Source: Iocasia fonsfrigidae
GTDB taxonomy: Bacteria > Bacillota > Halanaerobiia > Halanaerobiales > DTU029
Direction of reading: 5' to 3'
Assembly (NCBI RefSeq): GCF_017751145.1
Contig: NZ_CP046640.1
Location: 1,034,137 to 1,098,136, forward strand
DNA: 64,000 nt
The notes under the pieces are model-generated. The model ran no database searches. It saw nothing but the letters and a program-made list of their open reading frames with translations, and was not told the origin of the DNA. The translations under genes were made by a program, and so were the position numbers. Of this stretch, positions 1 to 10,101 are shown piece by piece; the stretch's first letter is position 1; each line of letters opens with the position of its first letter.

Positions 1-1
1 C

Positions 2-589
2 ACAGTGCGTCCTGGGGTTATGGTTAAGGAAGAACCAGATTACAAGCGCCAGGGGAATATAATAGAGGTTTCTGCTGATTTATCTAAAAAAGATATTATG
101 TCTGTTAATAAAAAAGAAGCCCAGATTATTAAGATGGATTCTCAGTTGTCTAGAGAAGATTTATTTACTAAAATTACTGATATTGTTAAGGCAGCCAGTA
201 AAGCAGTCAATCTAGAAGAGGCTGAGATAATTGTTGCTGGTGGACGAGGGGTTGGTTCTGCTGATGGGTTTGAGGTAATTAAAGAGTTGGCAACTACTTT
301 AGGTGGAGAGATTGGTGCATCCCGTGCTGTTGTTGATGAGGGTTGGATTGATAAAGAACATCAGGTAGGTCAGACTGGTAAGACTGTTCATCCCAAACTA
401 TATCTAGCCTGTGGAATATCTGGGGCTATCCAGCATCGGGCTGGTATGCAGGATTCTGATATTATTATTGCTATTAATACTGATTCAGCTGCCTCGATCT
501 TTGAAGTCTGTGATTATGGTATTGTTGGGGATTTACATGAGATAGTGCCTCTGTTAAATAAGGCGTTTCAAAAAGTTGAAGTTGCTTAA
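2..589 (+). CDS. etfA: Electron transfer flavoprotein alpha subunit, 3' part
   Basis: This is the C-terminal two thirds of EtfA; the reading frame is open to the left edge, so the true start lies outside the window. EtfA pairs with EtfB and carries FAD; in butyrate-forming anaerobes the pair passes electrons to or from butyryl-CoA dehydrogenase. The FAD-binding domain is clear: GGRGVGSADGF near residue 79, the SRAVVDEGW segment, GQTGKTVHPKLY, and CGISGAIQH followed by AINTD. It ends 38 bp before hbd and is probably in the same transcript. bcd and etfB would be expected just upstream, but that is inference. Confidence 0.95.
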   Translation, partial: TVRPGVMVKEEPDYKRQGNIIEVSADLSKKDIMSVNKKEAQIIKMDSQLSREDLFTKITDIVKAASKAVNLEEAEIIVAGGRGVGSADGFEVIKELATTLGGEIGASRAVVDEGWIDKEHQVGQTGKTVHPKLYLACGISGAIQHRAGMQDSDIIIAINTDSAASIFEVCDYGIVGDLHEIVPLLNKAFQKVEVA

Positions 590-627
590 ATAAATTTATT
601 AATTAATAAAATTAGGAAGGTGATATT

Positions 628-1473
628 ATGAAAAAGATCGGAATTGTAGGAGCAGGTACGATGGGTAGTGGTATTGCTCAGACAATAGCTCAAAGTGGTT
701 ATGAGGTTATTTTGAGAGATATTGAACAAGATTTTGTTGATCAGGGCTTAGCTAAGATAGAGAAAAACCTGGCTCGTAGTGTCCAGAAAGAAAGAATAAG
801 TGCTGCTGAAAAGGATGCTGTCTCGGGGAGAATTACTGGTACAACAGAATTGTCTAAATTAGCTGATGCTGACCTGATTATTGAGGCAATAACCGAGCAG
901 ATGGAGATTAAAAAAAGGGTTTTTCAGGAGTTAGATGAATTGTGTTCTCCAGAGACAATTCTGGCCAGTAATACCTCTGCCTTAAGTATTACAGAGATTG
1001 CCACTACTACTAAACGCCCTGATAAGGTTTTAGGAATCCATTTCTTTAATCCAGTACCAGTAATGAAACTAGTAGAATTAATCAAGAGTATAACTACTGC
1101 TGAGGAGACTTTTAATAAGGCTAAAGAATTTGTTGAAAAGATTGGTAAAACCCCAGTTGAGGTCAATGAAGCACCTGGTTTTGTAGTTAATCGTATTTTA
1201 ATACCGATGATTAATGAAGCTGCCTTTATTCTATATGAAGGAATAGCGAAAGTAGATGAGATTGATACAGCTATGAAGTTAGGGGCTAATCATCCCTTAG
1301 GACCACTGGCCCTGGGTGATCTGGTTGGTCTGGATGTCTGTCTGGCTATTATGGAAACACTTTATAATGAATTCGGTGACAGTAAATATCGCCCCTGTCC
1401 TTTATTGCGGAAAAAAGTCAGGGCAGGTCACTTAGGTAGGAAGACAGGTAGAGGTTTTTTTGAGTATAATTAA
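628..1473 (+). CDS. hbd: 3-hydroxybutyryl-CoA dehydrogenase
   Basis: NAD(P)-dependent oxidoreductase interconverting acetoacetyl-CoA and 3-hydroxybutyryl-CoA, the second step from acetyl-CoA to butyryl-CoA. The N-terminus has the Rossmann motif [11 protein letters not shown] (residues 8-18). The catalytic His lies in [13 protein letters not shown] (about residue 140), and the C-terminal helical domain carries [11 protein letters not shown] and GLDVCL. At 281 residues it is the normal single-domain length. AGGAAGGTGAT precedes the ATG by 5 nt. It is the first of four tightly spaced pathway genes after etfA. Confidence 0.96.
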   Translation: MKKIGIVGAGTMGSGIAQTIAQSGYEVILRDIEQDFVDQGLAKIEKNLARSVQKERISAAEKDAVSGRITGTTELSKLADADLIIEAITEQMEIKKRVFQELDELCSPETILASNTSALSITEIATTTKRPDKVLGIHFFNPVPVMKLVELIKSITTAEETFNKAKEFVEKIGKTPVEVNEAPGFVVNRILIPMINEAAFILYEGIAKVDEIDTAMKLGANHPLGPLALGDLVGLDVCLAIMETLYNEFGDSKYRPCPLLRKKVRAGHLGRKTGRGFFEYN

Positions 1474-1488
1474 TAGATATTTGGCGTA

Positions 1489-2289
1489 ATGGAGGTGTTG
1501 AAAATAGCTTATCAAAATTTGATTTTAGAAATAGAGGATAAATTAGCTGTACTTAAGATCAATCGTCCCCGGGCTTTAAATGCCCTAAATAGTGAATTAC
1601 TAGGGGAGATGGCCCAGGCAATAAGTGAATTAGAAAATAATTCTGATGTTAAGGCTATAATTATTACTGGTGAAGGTAATAAGGCTTTTGTGGCTGGAGC
1701 AGATATTGCTGAGATGAAGGAGATGAATGAAAGAGAGGCAGAGGATTTTGCCCGGAAGGGGCAGGGGGTATTTACTATGCTGGAGCAAAGTGCTAAACCA
1801 GTGATTGCAGCAGTAAATGGCTTTGCCCTGGGCGGGGGCAATGAACTGGCCTTAGCCTGTGATATTAGAATGGCCAGCAGTAAAGCGAAATTTGGTCAGC
1901 CAGAGGTAGGTTTGGGTATTATAGCAGGTTTTGGCGGTACTCAGCGTTTAACCAAGATTGTCGGTCCTGCCTCTGCTAAAGAAATATTATTTACTGGAGA
2001 GATGATAGATGCAGCTGAGGCCTTGCGTATTGGTTTAGTCAATCATGTAGTCCCTGTTGAAGATGATTTACTTGCTAAAGCCAGGGAACTGGCCGAAAAA
2101 GTAGTTAAAAATGCCCCTGTGGCCATTGAATTGACTAAAAAAGCAGTAAATTATGCTGTAACAGCTGATATTGATACTGGTCTGGAACATGAGTGTTCTT
2201 CTTTTGCCAAATGTTTTAAAACAGAAGATCAGAAGAATGGTATGGCTGCTTTTTTAAATAAAGAAAAGGTGGTTTTTAAAGGCAAATAA
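1489..2289 (+). CDS. crt: Enoyl-CoA hydratase (3-hydroxybutyryl-CoA dehydratase, crotonase)
   Basis: Crotonase-fold enzyme that dehydrates 3-hydroxybutyryl-CoA to crotonyl-CoA. Visible family motifs are NRPRALNAL near residue 24, the oxyanion-hole segment [11 protein letters not shown] (about 66-76), and [13 protein letters not shown] with the catalytic Glu, followed by FGQPEVGLG. Length (about 260) is standard. The start is uncertain: the only good ribosome site, GGAGGTG at 1491-1497, lies inside the first codons of the ATG at 1489, so a TTG at 1498 is an alternative despite tight spacing. Neither choice affects the fold. Confidence 0.94.
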   Translation: MEVLKIAYQNLILEIEDKLAVLKINRPRALNALNSELLGEMAQAISELENNSDVKAIIITGEGNKAFVAGADIAEMKEMNEREAEDFARKGQGVFTMLEQSAKPVIAAVNGFALGGGNELALACDIRMASSKAKFGQPEVGLGIIAGFGGTQRLTKIVGPASAKEILFTGEMIDAAEALRIGLVNHVVPVEDDLLAKARELAEKVVKNAPVAIELTKKAVNYAVTADIDTGLEHECSSFAKCFKTEDQKNGMAAFLNKEKVVFKGK

Positions 2290-2327
2290 TTATCTTCAAA
2301 TATTTTAATAAGGATGGTGAAGAAAGC

Positions 2328-3506
2328 ATGAAAGAAGTTGTAATAGCAAGTGCAGTTAGAACGGCAATAGGAACCTTTGGTGGAAGTCTTAAAGGAATTA
2401 AAACTGTTAATTTAGGGGCGGAAGTTATTAAAGAGGCACTAAAAAGAGCAAAAGTAAAATCATCTGAAGTTGATGAAGTAATTATGGGTAATGTTTTGCA
2501 AGCTGGTTTAGGGCAAAACTCAACTAGACAGTCTGCAATTTATGCTGGCTTGCCATATGAAGTACCATCAATGACCATTAATAAGGTTTGCGGCTCTGGC
2601 TTAAAAGCAGTCCATCTGGCTGCCCAGGCTATTTTGTTAGGAGATGCTGACATTATAGTTGCTGGTGGTATGGAAAATATGAGTCAAGCTGGTTATCTAT
2701 TAGAAAAGGCCCGTTGGGGTGAGCGAATGGGTGATGGCAAATTAGTTGATCTTATGATTAAGGATGGACTATGGGAAGCCTTTAATGACTATCATATGGG
2801 TATTACAGCTGAAAACATTGCCGAGCAATGGAGAATTACTAGAGAGGAACAAGATGAATTTGCAGCAAGCAGTCAGCAAAAGGCGGAGAAAGCAATAAGT
2901 ACAGGGAGATTTAAAGATGAAATTATACCCTTAGAAATCCCTCAGAGAAAGGGTGATCCAATAATTTTTTCTCAGGATGAACACCCCAGGACAGGTACTA
3001 CAGTAGAGAAACTTGCTAAATTAAGACCAGCATTTAAAAAAGATGGTACAGTTACTGCTGGTAATGCCTCTGGTATTAATGATGGAGCAGCCGCTTTAGT
3101 AGTAATGTCAGCTGAAAAAGCTAAAGAGCTCGGGATTACTCCATTAGCCACTATTAAAGCTTATGCCACAGCAGGTGTTGAACCAGAAATCATGGGAACT
3201 GGACCTATTCCAGCTACTCAAAAAGCCTTACAAAAGGCAAATTTGAAGGTCAGTGATCTTGATTTGGTAGAGGCTAATGAGGCTTTTGCTTCTCAGTCAC
3301 TGGCAGTTTTAAAGGAACTTTCCTTAGACTCTGAAAAGGTTAATGTTAATGGCGGTGCAATTGCCCTTGGCCATCCTATTGGTGCGAGTGGTGCCCGTAT
3401 TTTGGTTACACTTTTATATGAAATGGAAAAACGTGATAGCAAAAATGGTTTAGCTACTCTTTGTATTGGTGGTGGTCAGGGAGCAGCGATTATTGTTACA
3501 AGATAG
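2328..3506 (+). CDS. thl: Acetyl-CoA C-acetyltransferase (thiolase)
   Basis: Condenses two acetyl-CoA into acetoacetyl-CoA, the entry step of butyryl-CoA formation. The nucleophilic Cys is in [11 protein letters not shown] (about residue 88), the catalytic His in [10 protein letters not shown] (about 349), and the second Cys in CIGGGQGAA (about 379). At 392 residues it is a full-length biosynthetic-type thiolase. It lies 38 bp after crt behind AAGGATGGTGAAG. Gene order hbd-crt-thl next to etfA is one of the usual butyrate operon arrangements. Confidence 0.96.
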   Translation: MKEVVIASAVRTAIGTFGGSLKGIKTVNLGAEVIKEALKRAKVKSSEVDEVIMGNVLQAGLGQNSTRQSAIYAGLPYEVPSMTINKVCGSGLKAVHLAAQAILLGDADIIVAGGMENMSQAGYLLEKARWGERMGDGKLVDLMIKDGLWEAFNDYHMGITAENIAEQWRITREEQDEFAASSQQKAEKAISTGRFKDEIIPLEIPQRKGDPIIFSQDEHPRTGTTVEKLAKLRPAFKKDGTVTAGNASGINDGAAALVVMSAEKAKELGITPLATIKAYATAGVEPEIMGTGPIPATQKALQKANLKVSDLDLVEANEAFASQSLAVLKELSLDSEKVNVNGGAIALGHPIGASGARILVTLLYEMEKRDSKNGLATLCIGGGQGAAIIVTR

Positions 3507-3530
3507 TCATATATATAATAAGGAATGGTT

Positions 3531-4820
3531 ATGATGGATTATCAAAATATATTAAACAGAAAGCTAGTTTCTGCTCAAGAAGCTGCTAAAATAATTAAAT
3601 CAGGTGATCGAGTTGTTGTTGGTTTAGGTTGTAGTGCTCCTTCAAAAATTCTTCAAGCTTTGGGAAAACGCCAAGAAGAATTAAAAGGGGTGATAGTTGA
3701 CCAAATGTTGCCTTGCAGTACTTATGGCCTCTATGAGCCAGGGGTTGAAAAGTTTATTAGACATAATTCCTGGTTTAGTAGTAAGGCTAGCCGGTCATTA
3801 GTTAATTCTGGTGCAGCTGATTTTACTCCTAATTATTTTTCCCAAATACCGGAACTGTATAAGAAATATGTTGAGGTTGATGTTTTACTAGCTACAGTGT
3901 CACCAATGGATAAACACGGTTATTTTAGCTTTGGGGTTTCAGTTGATTATACCAGTAAGGTAGCTGAACAGGCTACCCTGGTTATACTTGAAGTTAATGA
4001 AAATATGCCTAGGACCCTAGGGGATTCCTTTATTCATGTGAATGATATAGATTATTTAGTTAATAATAATCAACCTTTGCCAGAATTAACAATTAACCCA
4101 CCAACTGAAACAGAACAAAAGATTGGTAGTTATGTTGCCAAATTGATTGAAGATGGTTCTACTATTCAGTTAGGGATTGGTGGTATCCCTAATGCCATAG
4201 CTCAGGCTCTGGTAAATAAAAAGGATCTTGGAGTTCATAGTGAGATGCTTACTGATGGTATGGTTGATTTAGTGGAAAAAGGGGTAATTAATAACAAAAA
4301 GAAGACTTTACATTCTGGCAAAATAATTGGTGCTTTTGCCTCAGGAAAACGAAAACTGTATGATTTTTTAGATGATAATCCTATGGTAGAAATGCATCCG
4401 GTTTCTTATGTTAATGACCCAGTGGTTATTAGCCGTAATAATCAAATGATTTCTATTAATTCAGCAATAGAGATTGATTTATTAGGGCAGTGCTGTGCTG
4501 AAAGTGTAGGTGTAAAACAGATTAGTGCCTCTGGTGGTCAGGTTGATTTTATTCGAGGGGCTTTGAGATCCCCTGGTGGTAAAAGTATTATTGCTTTAAA
4601 ATCAACGGCAATGCAAGGAAAGAAGTCTACTATTGTGTCTATATTAGAAAAAGGAGCTGTAGTTACGACTAGTAAAAATGAAGTTAATTATGTAGTTACT
4701 GAATATGGCATAGCCCAACTTAGAGGTAAAACTGCCAGGGAGAGGGCTGCTGCCCTAATTGATGTTGCCCATCCTGCCTTTAGAGATGAATTAAAGGCTC
4801 AGGCACCATATCTTTATTAA
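3531..4820 (+). CDS. Acyl-CoA:acetate CoA-transferase (4-hydroxybutyrate/butyrate type)
   Basis: Member of the acetyl-CoA hydrolase/transferase family, most like 4-hydroxybutyrate CoA-transferase and butyryl-CoA:acetate CoA-transferase. Motifs are EVNENMPRTLGDSFIH near residue 160, GIGGIPNAIAQAL near 225, and SEMLTDGMVDL. Its Glu is residue 238 counted from the ATG at 3531 and fits the covalent glutamyl-CoA position of 4-hydroxybutyrate CoA-transferases. An ATG at 3525 touches the AGGA site, whereas 3531 has 6-nt spacing, so 3531 is preferred. In this operon the likely job is release of butyrate while making acetyl-CoA. The exact acyl substrate cannot be read from sequence. Confidence 0.87.
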   Translation: MMDYQNILNRKLVSAQEAAKIIKSGDRVVVGLGCSAPSKILQALGKRQEELKGVIVDQMLPCSTYGLYEPGVEKFIRHNSWFSSKASRSLVNSGAADFTPNYFSQIPELYKKYVEVDVLLATVSPMDKHGYFSFGVSVDYTSKVAEQATLVILEVNENMPRTLGDSFIHVNDIDYLVNNNQPLPELTINPPTETEQKIGSYVAKLIEDGSTIQLGIGGIPNAIAQALVNKKDLGVHSEMLTDGMVDLVEKGVINNKKKTLHSGKIIGAFASGKRKLYDFLDDNPMVEMHPVSYVNDPVVISRNNQMISINSAIEIDLLGQCCAESVGVKQISASGGQVDFIRGALRSPGGKSIIALKSTAMQGKKSTIVSILEKGAVVTTSKNEVNYVVTEYGIAQLRGKTARERAAALIDVAHPAFRDELKAQAPYLY

Positions 4821-5077
4821 CACAATTTATTAAAAAATAAAATATTAAAAAAAAACTTCTTATTTTTGGGAACTTTAAGCATATTATTTATAAACTTTTT
4901 AAGTCCTAATTATAAGGAGTTTTTCATAAAATTATTAGTTTTTTTGAGAAATGTTTAATCTGAAAATTTTATATTTTGTTTCTTTTAAATTTTCATTCCA
5001 AAATATATCTAAATATAGTATAATAATATATTAAGGTAGTAAAGAAATAACAGAAATAAAATTGAGAAAGGGGAATA

Positions 5078-6034
5078 GTGGATATGGAACTCTTTCATCT
5101 TGACACACTTTATGATGAAAACATAAATTATCAATCAAATTGTGATTTAAAATTCAATCAAAGTGGTAATTTAGAGACAGATCTTTCTTCTATTAGTAAA
5201 GGGGTAATAGGTATAATTTTAAATAAAGATAATATTGGTAATGAAGTTGATATTGACACTTTTTTCCCTTATTTTTCTTTATTGTTTAAAGGGAGGAAAG
5301 AAATCCACGCTTATAATACTAAGATTATGTTAAATGAAAATGTCTTTTTTTTAGTAAATCAAAATGTGCATTACAAATATCAAATAACTACCCCTTTTTC
5401 TGAATTAATGTTATTTTTTAGCGAAGATTTTATTAATAGTATACTGGAAAAAATAAAAGATACTAATCCATGTGAAATTTTTCCCAAAAAATATTTAAAT
5501 ATGAATAAAAAAGATTATTATTATGCACAACTAGATAGAGAGGTCAGGGAGACTGCTGTAGAGTTAATTGACCTTTACCAAGCTGAAGATAAAACAAATG
5601 ATTTCTTAATTAGAATTACCCAGGAGAAACTATTTTTTTATTTATATAAAAAAGGCATCCTAAATCAGGTCCTTGATCTAAGTGATTTCCTGGATAACGA
5701 TATCTTACAGCAGGGTATCAAATACCTTAATCAACATTTTCAGGAGGATATTAGTATTGAAAAAATGTGCTCTGAAATAGGTATTAGTTTTAATAAATTT
5801 AATGAGTTATTTAAGGAGAATATGAAGATAAAACCCGGACATTATTTGATTGAGTTACGAATGAATCAAGCTCGTAAATTATTGAGCAAGAGTGATATAT
5901 CAGTTAGTGAGGTAGCTTATCAGGTTGGTTATAACAGCCTTTCATCATTTATTAAACGTTTTAAGGCCTACTTTAAGATTACCCCCAAACAGTTCCAGTT
6001 AAAAAACAGAAAACAGCTTGAACAGTATTGTTAA
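5078..6034 (+). CDS. AraC family transcriptional regulator
   Basis: A 318-residue regulator. The C-terminal hundred residues hold two helix-turn-helix motifs of the AraC type, ending in the signature SEVAYQVGYNSLSSFIKRFK and the P-x-Q-F tail (TPKQFQL). The N-terminal 200 residues resemble a degenerate cupin-like sensor domain with no recognisable ligand motif. A GTG start (5078) 4-5 nt after GAAAGGGG is used; ATG at 5084 is also possible. It is separated from the CoA-transferase by 257 bp of AT-rich DNA with a TATAAT at 5019-5024, so it has its own promoter. Its target is unknown; the butyrate operon is the obvious neighbour. Confidence 0.88.
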   Translation: MDMELFHLDTLYDENINYQSNCDLKFNQSGNLETDLSSISKGVIGIILNKDNIGNEVDIDTFFPYFSLLFKGRKEIHAYNTKIMLNENVFFLVNQNVHYKYQITTPFSELMLFFSEDFINSILEKIKDTNPCEIFPKKYLNMNKKDYYYAQLDREVRETAVELIDLYQAEDKTNDFLIRITQEKLFFYLYKKGILNQVLDLSDFLDNDILQQGIKYLNQHFQEDISIEKMCSEIGISFNKFNELFKENMKIKPGHYLIELRMNQARKLLSKSDISVSEVAYQVGYNSLSSFIKRFKAYFKITPKQFQLKNRKQLEQYC

Positions 6035-6037
6035 ATA

Positions 6038-6062
6038 TGATAGAGGGACAGTCCTTCTGTCA
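6038..6062. repeat. REP-like 25-nt imperfect palindrome, copy 1
   Basis: Starts 4 nt after the AraC stop codon. It begins TGATA, has the core GGGACAGTCC and ends CTGTCA. It matches the layout of two copies near 18.1 and 18.8 kb (TGACA, then GGGACGGTTC, then CTGTCA) but is the most diverged. The outer arms extend as ATATGA/TCATAT, so it could also fold as a weak transcriptional hairpin. Confidence 0.6.
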
Positions 6063-6169
6063 TATTTTATTAAGTACAGTTTAGTAATTTTTTGAATATA
6101 TTTATTCCTTAAGAATTATACTAGATACTATAATAACTTAAAGTTTGCATTACTATAAGGGGTAGATAA

Positions 6170-7798
6170 ATGTTAAGAAAACTACTGCGCAAATTAAGGT
6201 TTATAGAATTATTAAGGAATGAAAATAATGAGGAAGGTGACCAAGAGGTAGTTGCTGATATTCAGGTAGCTAAGAAACTGCAGGAAAATCTTAGTTATAT
6301 TGAGAAGAGACTGGGCAAAAGTTCTGATTTTGTCTGTAGAAAAATTAGACTTGGCTCAAAAGATAAAATTGAGGCCGCCATTGTTTATATAGAGGGACTA
6401 GTTGATAAGACAAGTATTAGTGAGAATATTTTAAGACCACTGATGATTGATACCAGGTTAGTTGCTAATGAAGATACTGCAGTAAATATAGTTAAAGTAA
6501 TTGAAACTAATACCATTACCAGTGGGGATATAAGATATACAGCAGACCTGGATTGCCTGATTGATTCTCTTTTAACAGGTGAAACGGGGATATTGATCAA
6601 TAGTTCTAAAAAGGCTCTAATTATCGCTACAAGGGGCTGGGAGGCCAGAGGTATTCAACAGCCGGAAACGGAGGTTGTTGTCAGGGGACCACGGGAAGGA
6701 TTTACCGAGACACTGCGTACTAATACATCTCAGTTAAGACGGAAAATACATAACCCTAATCTGATTTTTGAGGCGATGAAACTGGGAAAACAGACAAAGA
6801 CGGAGATTTGTATAGCATATATTAAAGGTCTGGTCAATGATAAATTGATAGAAGAGATAAAAAGGAGGTTGGAGAGTATAGAAACAGATGCAATTCTAGA
6901 ATCGGGTTATATCGAGGAATTCATTGAAGATGCCCCCTTTTCACCCTTTCCTACCATAGCAAATACTGAAAGACCAGATGTTGCAGCTGCCAAGATGTTA
7001 GAGGGAAGGGCTGCTATTTTAGTTGATGGGACCCCTTTTGTCTTAACTGTACCAATGTTATTTGTAGAAAGCCTGCAGATTGCAGAGGATTATTACTCCA
7101 GGCCGTTTTATACGACAATAATTCGCTGGATAAGAATTATTTCTTTATTTATAAGCATCTTATTACCTGCTACTTATGTAGCCTTAGCTACCTTTCATCA
7201 GGAGATAATACCTACCCCCCTTTTAATTACCATGATTGCCGCCAGTGAAGGTACCCCTTTTCCAGTCTTAGTGGCAGCTATCTTTATGGGGATTGTTTTT
7301 GAGATTTTGCGGGAGGCCGGTGTACGTTTGCCTAGACCGGTCGGTCAGGCGGTAAGTATTGTCGGTGCTTTAGTAATAGGTGAGGCTGCCGTTTCAGCCG
7401 GTCTGATTAGTGCCCCACTGGTGATTATGGTGGCTTTAACAGCTATCTCCAGTTTTGTGGTTTCATCACAGGCTGATGCGGCAACTGTATTACGGTTTAT
7501 ACTGGTGATATTGGCCGGTTCTTTAGGGGCCTTTGGGATAATTATAGGTTTGTTAGGGCTCTTAATACATATGACTTCACTGCGTTCTTTTGGGACTCCT
7601 TATCTTTCCCCCTTAGCCCCTTTAAGTTTGAGGGATTTAAAAGATGTGCTGGTAAGGTCTCCCTTATGGGCTATGTTTACCCGGCCGAGGACTATTGCCT
7701 GGCAGGACCCACAAAGGCAGGACTTCAGGATGATGCCACATCCACCCCAGGACAGGGATAAATCTGAAGCTGAAGTAGATAGTAGTGATAATGAATGA
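6170..7798 (+). CDS. Spore germinant receptor A subunit (GerA family)
   Basis: Membrane subunit of a Ger-type nutrient receptor in the spore inner membrane. The first 290 residues form the soluble N-terminal domain (ETNTITSGDI, EVVVRGPREGFTE, NTSQLRRKI), followed by about five membrane helices from residue 305 (IISLFISILLPATYVAL, LVAAIFMGIVFEILREAG, IVGALVIGEAAVSAG). The tail carries RPRTIAWQDPQRQ, typical of the family. Length 542 is slightly above the usual 480-530. It is first in an A-C-B order operon; gaps are 19 and 13 bp. Ligand specificity cannot be inferred. Expression in the forespore is expected from the family, not seen here. Confidence 0.95.
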   Translation: MLRKLLRKLRFIELLRNENNEEGDQEVVADIQVAKKLQENLSYIEKRLGKSSDFVCRKIRLGSKDKIEAAIVYIEGLVDKTSISENILRPLMIDTRLVANEDTAVNIVKVIETNTITSGDIRYTADLDCLIDSLLTGETGILINSSKKALIIATRGWEARGIQQPETEVVVRGPREGFTETLRTNTSQLRRKIHNPNLIFEAMKLGKQTKTEICIAYIKGLVNDKLIEEIKRRLESIETDAILESGYIEEFIEDAPFSPFPTIANTERPDVAAAKMLEGRAAILVDGTPFVLTVPMLFVESLQIAEDYYSRPFYTTIIRWIRIISLFISILLPATYVALATFHQEIIPTPLLITMIAASEGTPFPVLVAAIFMGIVFEILREAGVRLPRPVGQAVSIVGALVIGEAAVSAGLISAPLVIMVALTAISSFVVSSQADAATVLRFILVILAGSLGAFGIIIGLLGLLIHMTSLRSFGTPYLSPLAPLSLRDLKDVLVRSPLWAMFTRPRTIAWQDPQRQDFRMMPHPPQDRDKSEAEVDSSDNE

Positions 7799-7817
7799 AA
7801 GTAAAAAGGTGAAATAG

Positions 7818-9008
7818 GTGAAAAAGAAATTACTTAAATATATAATTTTTACTATCTTATTGTTTTTACTATTATTATTAACGGCCTGCTGGGACCGTAA
7901 AGAACTGGATGATTTGGCAGTTGTTGCTGGAATAGCTATTGATTATGACCGGGAAACAGAAGGAATCAAACTAACTGCCCAGATAATCAAGGCAGGTGAA
8001 GTAGGACAGCCCCAGGGAGGTGGGAAAGGGGGGTCTTCGGCTAAAGAAGAAGGGGCAGAGACTGTTTGGATTGTTGAAAGTACAGGTGAGACGGTTTTTG
8101 ATGCTGTCCGGAATTTTACCTTCCAGTCTTCCAGGAAATTATATTTTCCTCATAATAATATAATAGTATTTAGTAAAGAGCTGGCTGAAAAAGGGATTAC
8201 CCCATACCTCAGTTTTTTTATTAGGGACCATGAAACAAGGAATATGGTCTGGGTTTTGATAGCTGAAGATCAGGCAGGAGATGTAATGAGGGTTAAGACA
8301 GACCTGGAAGAAATACCAGCTGTTGGGATTGCTAGAATGATTGAGGACAAGGTTGTAACTTCAGAGATAAGCGGGATTATGCTGCAGGAATTTTTAACTA
8401 TGTTAATGAGTAAAACCACAGGCCCTGTAGCTACACCTCTCCGGATTTTGGAAAAGGGTGGAGAAAAAAAGCCCCTGATTGAGGGAACAGCGGTTTTTAA
8501 AGGGGATAAATTGCTTACTCATCTAAATAAGAAAGAGACCCGCGGCCTTTTATGGGTAAAGGGTGAGGTGGAGAGTGGGATAATTATCATTAAAGACCCT
8601 CGGGGCAATAAAATAAGTATAGAAATTACTAAAGCCAGTAGTAAGGTGAAAGCGGAAATTACTAATGGGGAGTATAAGATTAAACTTAAGGTCTCTACAG
8701 AGGGAAATATTGGGGAGCAGATGGGTGATACCAATTTAGCTACAGGCAAAATGATTGCCTATCTGGAAAGACAGGACCAAGAGGCTGTAAAGAGGGAGAT
8801 TGAGGCTGCTCTTAAGAAGGCGAAAGAATACAAGACAGATATCTTTGCTTTTGGAGAAGCCTTTCACCGTAAATACCCAGATAACTGGCAGGAGATCCAA
8901 AGAAATTGGGATAATATCTTTCCTGAGGTAAAGGTAAGTATAGAGGTAGACTCCCAGCTGCATCATGCTGGTTTAAATGTTAAACCACCTATTCCGGTAA
9001 AACAATAG
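7818..9008 (+). CDS. Germination lipoprotein C subunit (Ger(x)C family)
   Basis: Lipoprotein subunit of the germinant receptor. A signal peptide with hydrophobic core at residues 8-20 ends in the lipobox LLTACW, with the lipidated Cys about residue 23. It is followed by the family hallmark WDRKELDDLAVVAGIAIDYD. The C-terminal domain ends in DIFAFGEAFHRKYP and NWDNIFPEVKVSIEVDSQLHHAGL, also typical. The start is GTG, preceded by AAAAGGTGAAATA. It matches the C-terminal piece found in the pseudogene at 10.9-11.4 kb. Confidence 0.95.
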   Translation: MKKKLLKYIIFTILLFLLLLLTACWDRKELDDLAVVAGIAIDYDRETEGIKLTAQIIKAGEVGQPQGGGKGGSSAKEEGAETVWIVESTGETVFDAVRNFTFQSSRKLYFPHNNIIVFSKELAEKGITPYLSFFIRDHETRNMVWVLIAEDQAGDVMRVKTDLEEIPAVGIARMIEDKVVTSEISGIMLQEFLTMLMSKTTGPVATPLRILEKGGEKKPLIEGTAVFKGDKLLTHLNKKETRGLLWVKGEVESGIIIIKDPRGNKISIEITKASSKVKAEITNGEYKIKLKVSTEGNIGEQMGDTNLATGKMIAYLERQDQEAVKREIEAALKKAKEYKTDIFAFGEAFHRKYPDNWQEIQRNWDNIFPEVKVSIEVDSQLHHAGLNVKPPIPVKQ

Positions 9009-9021
9009 AGAGAGGCTTAAA

Positions 9022-10101
9022 ATGGCATTAGAGAAGGGCAAGATTTCTAGTTCGCAACTTATTTTTTTGGTAATAGCAGAAATGTTAGGTGTTGGTTTTG
9101 TCATCCCCCCTGGGGCTACTGTTAATCAGGATGCCTGGATAGCTATTATCTTTGCTCTATTTGGAGGGCTTCTCCTGGTCCTGGTTCAGCTTAGTTTAGC
9201 TGCTAGATTTCCAGGGAAGACCCTGGTAAGAATAAGTGAACTTGTTTATGGGAATTTTCTTGGTAAATTAATTTCCCTGCTTTATATTTTGTTTTTTTTT
9301 CACATAGCATCTTTAATGGTAATCGATTTTTCTAATTTCTTCAATATTCTTTTTATGATCAGTACCCCATTTATTGTCTTTATGATTTTGATTACACTGG
9401 TGGCGGCATCTGCGGTCAGGAATGGGATTGAAGTAATTGCCCGCTGTGCTCAGTTTATTATACCGATAGTTTTTATTAGTACAATTATTACCGGTATTTT
9501 GTTAGCAAAGGACTTTAATCTGGAGAATTTCCAGCCTGTCTTGGAGGCATCAGCCCCGAAAATGGCCTGGATAGTTTACCGTACTGCCATTTTTTCTTTT
9601 TCCCCTCTTCATTTTCTGATGATCATCCCTTTTACTAATAAGCAGGGGGAAGTAAAGAAGTCAGTAATCAAGGCTACTTTTATATCGGCATCATTATTGA
9701 TTTTTGTAGCGGTCAGAAATATTGGGGTGCTGGGAATTACGGGAAGTATTTATACTTACCCCTCTTTCCAGGCAGTGCGTTTAATAAATTATGGAGAAAT
9801 ACTTACCCGGCTGGAGATATTAATAGCCCTAAATTTTATGGGGAGTGGGTTTTTACAGTATGCCCTTACCTTTTATATTACCACACTTGCTGGGGCACAA
9901 TTATTAAACCTACGAACCTATCTCCCTCTGGTCCTGCCGATCGGTGTACTGCTTACCTTTCAACTTCATTATTATAATATAGTAGAGACTATGGAATATC
10001 AGGATGTCTACCCCTTTATTGCTACGGTATTTCATGTAATCATACCGGTGATGACTTTAATTATTGCTAGCATCCGCAAATTACCTCGGGGGGAATCATA
10101 A
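9022..10101 (+). CDS. Spore germination permease B subunit (GerAB family)
   Basis: Ten-helix APC-superfamily permease subunit that in GerA-type receptors binds the nutrient. Helix 1 contains the family motif EMLGVGFVIPPGATVNQDAW (residues 17-36), followed by regular hydrophobic segments to residue 350. At 359 residues it has normal length. The ribosome site GAGAGAGGC precedes ATG. Its stop codon TAA abuts the next ATG directly. Confidence 0.93.
   Translation: MALEKGKISSSQLIFLVIAEMLGVGFVIPPGATVNQDAWIAIIFALFGGLLLVLVQLSLAARFPGKTLVRISELVYGNFLGKLISLLYILFFFHIASLMVIDFSNFFNILFMISTPFIVFMILITLVAASAVRNGIEVIARCAQFIIPIVFISTIITGILLAKDFNLENFQPVLEASAPKMAWIVYRTAIFSFSPLHFLMIIPFTNKQGEVKKSVIKATFISASLLIFVAVRNIGVLGITGSIYTYPSFQAVRLINYGEILTRLEILIALNFMGSGFLQYALTFYITTLAGAQLLNLRTYLPLVLPIGVLLTFQLHYYNIVETMEYQDVYPFIATVFHVIIPVMTLIIASIRKLPRGES

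Noticed and set aside
924-1841. Antisense frames of 80 and 109 codons opposite hbd and crt
   Set aside because: They are shadows of strongly conserved enzymes on the other strand and show no motif or ribosome site.
4821-5077. Riboswitch or terminator in the AT-rich gap after the CoA-transferase gene
   Set aside because: No stable GC-containing stem or known riboswitch core was found; only a TATAAT near 5019 stands out.
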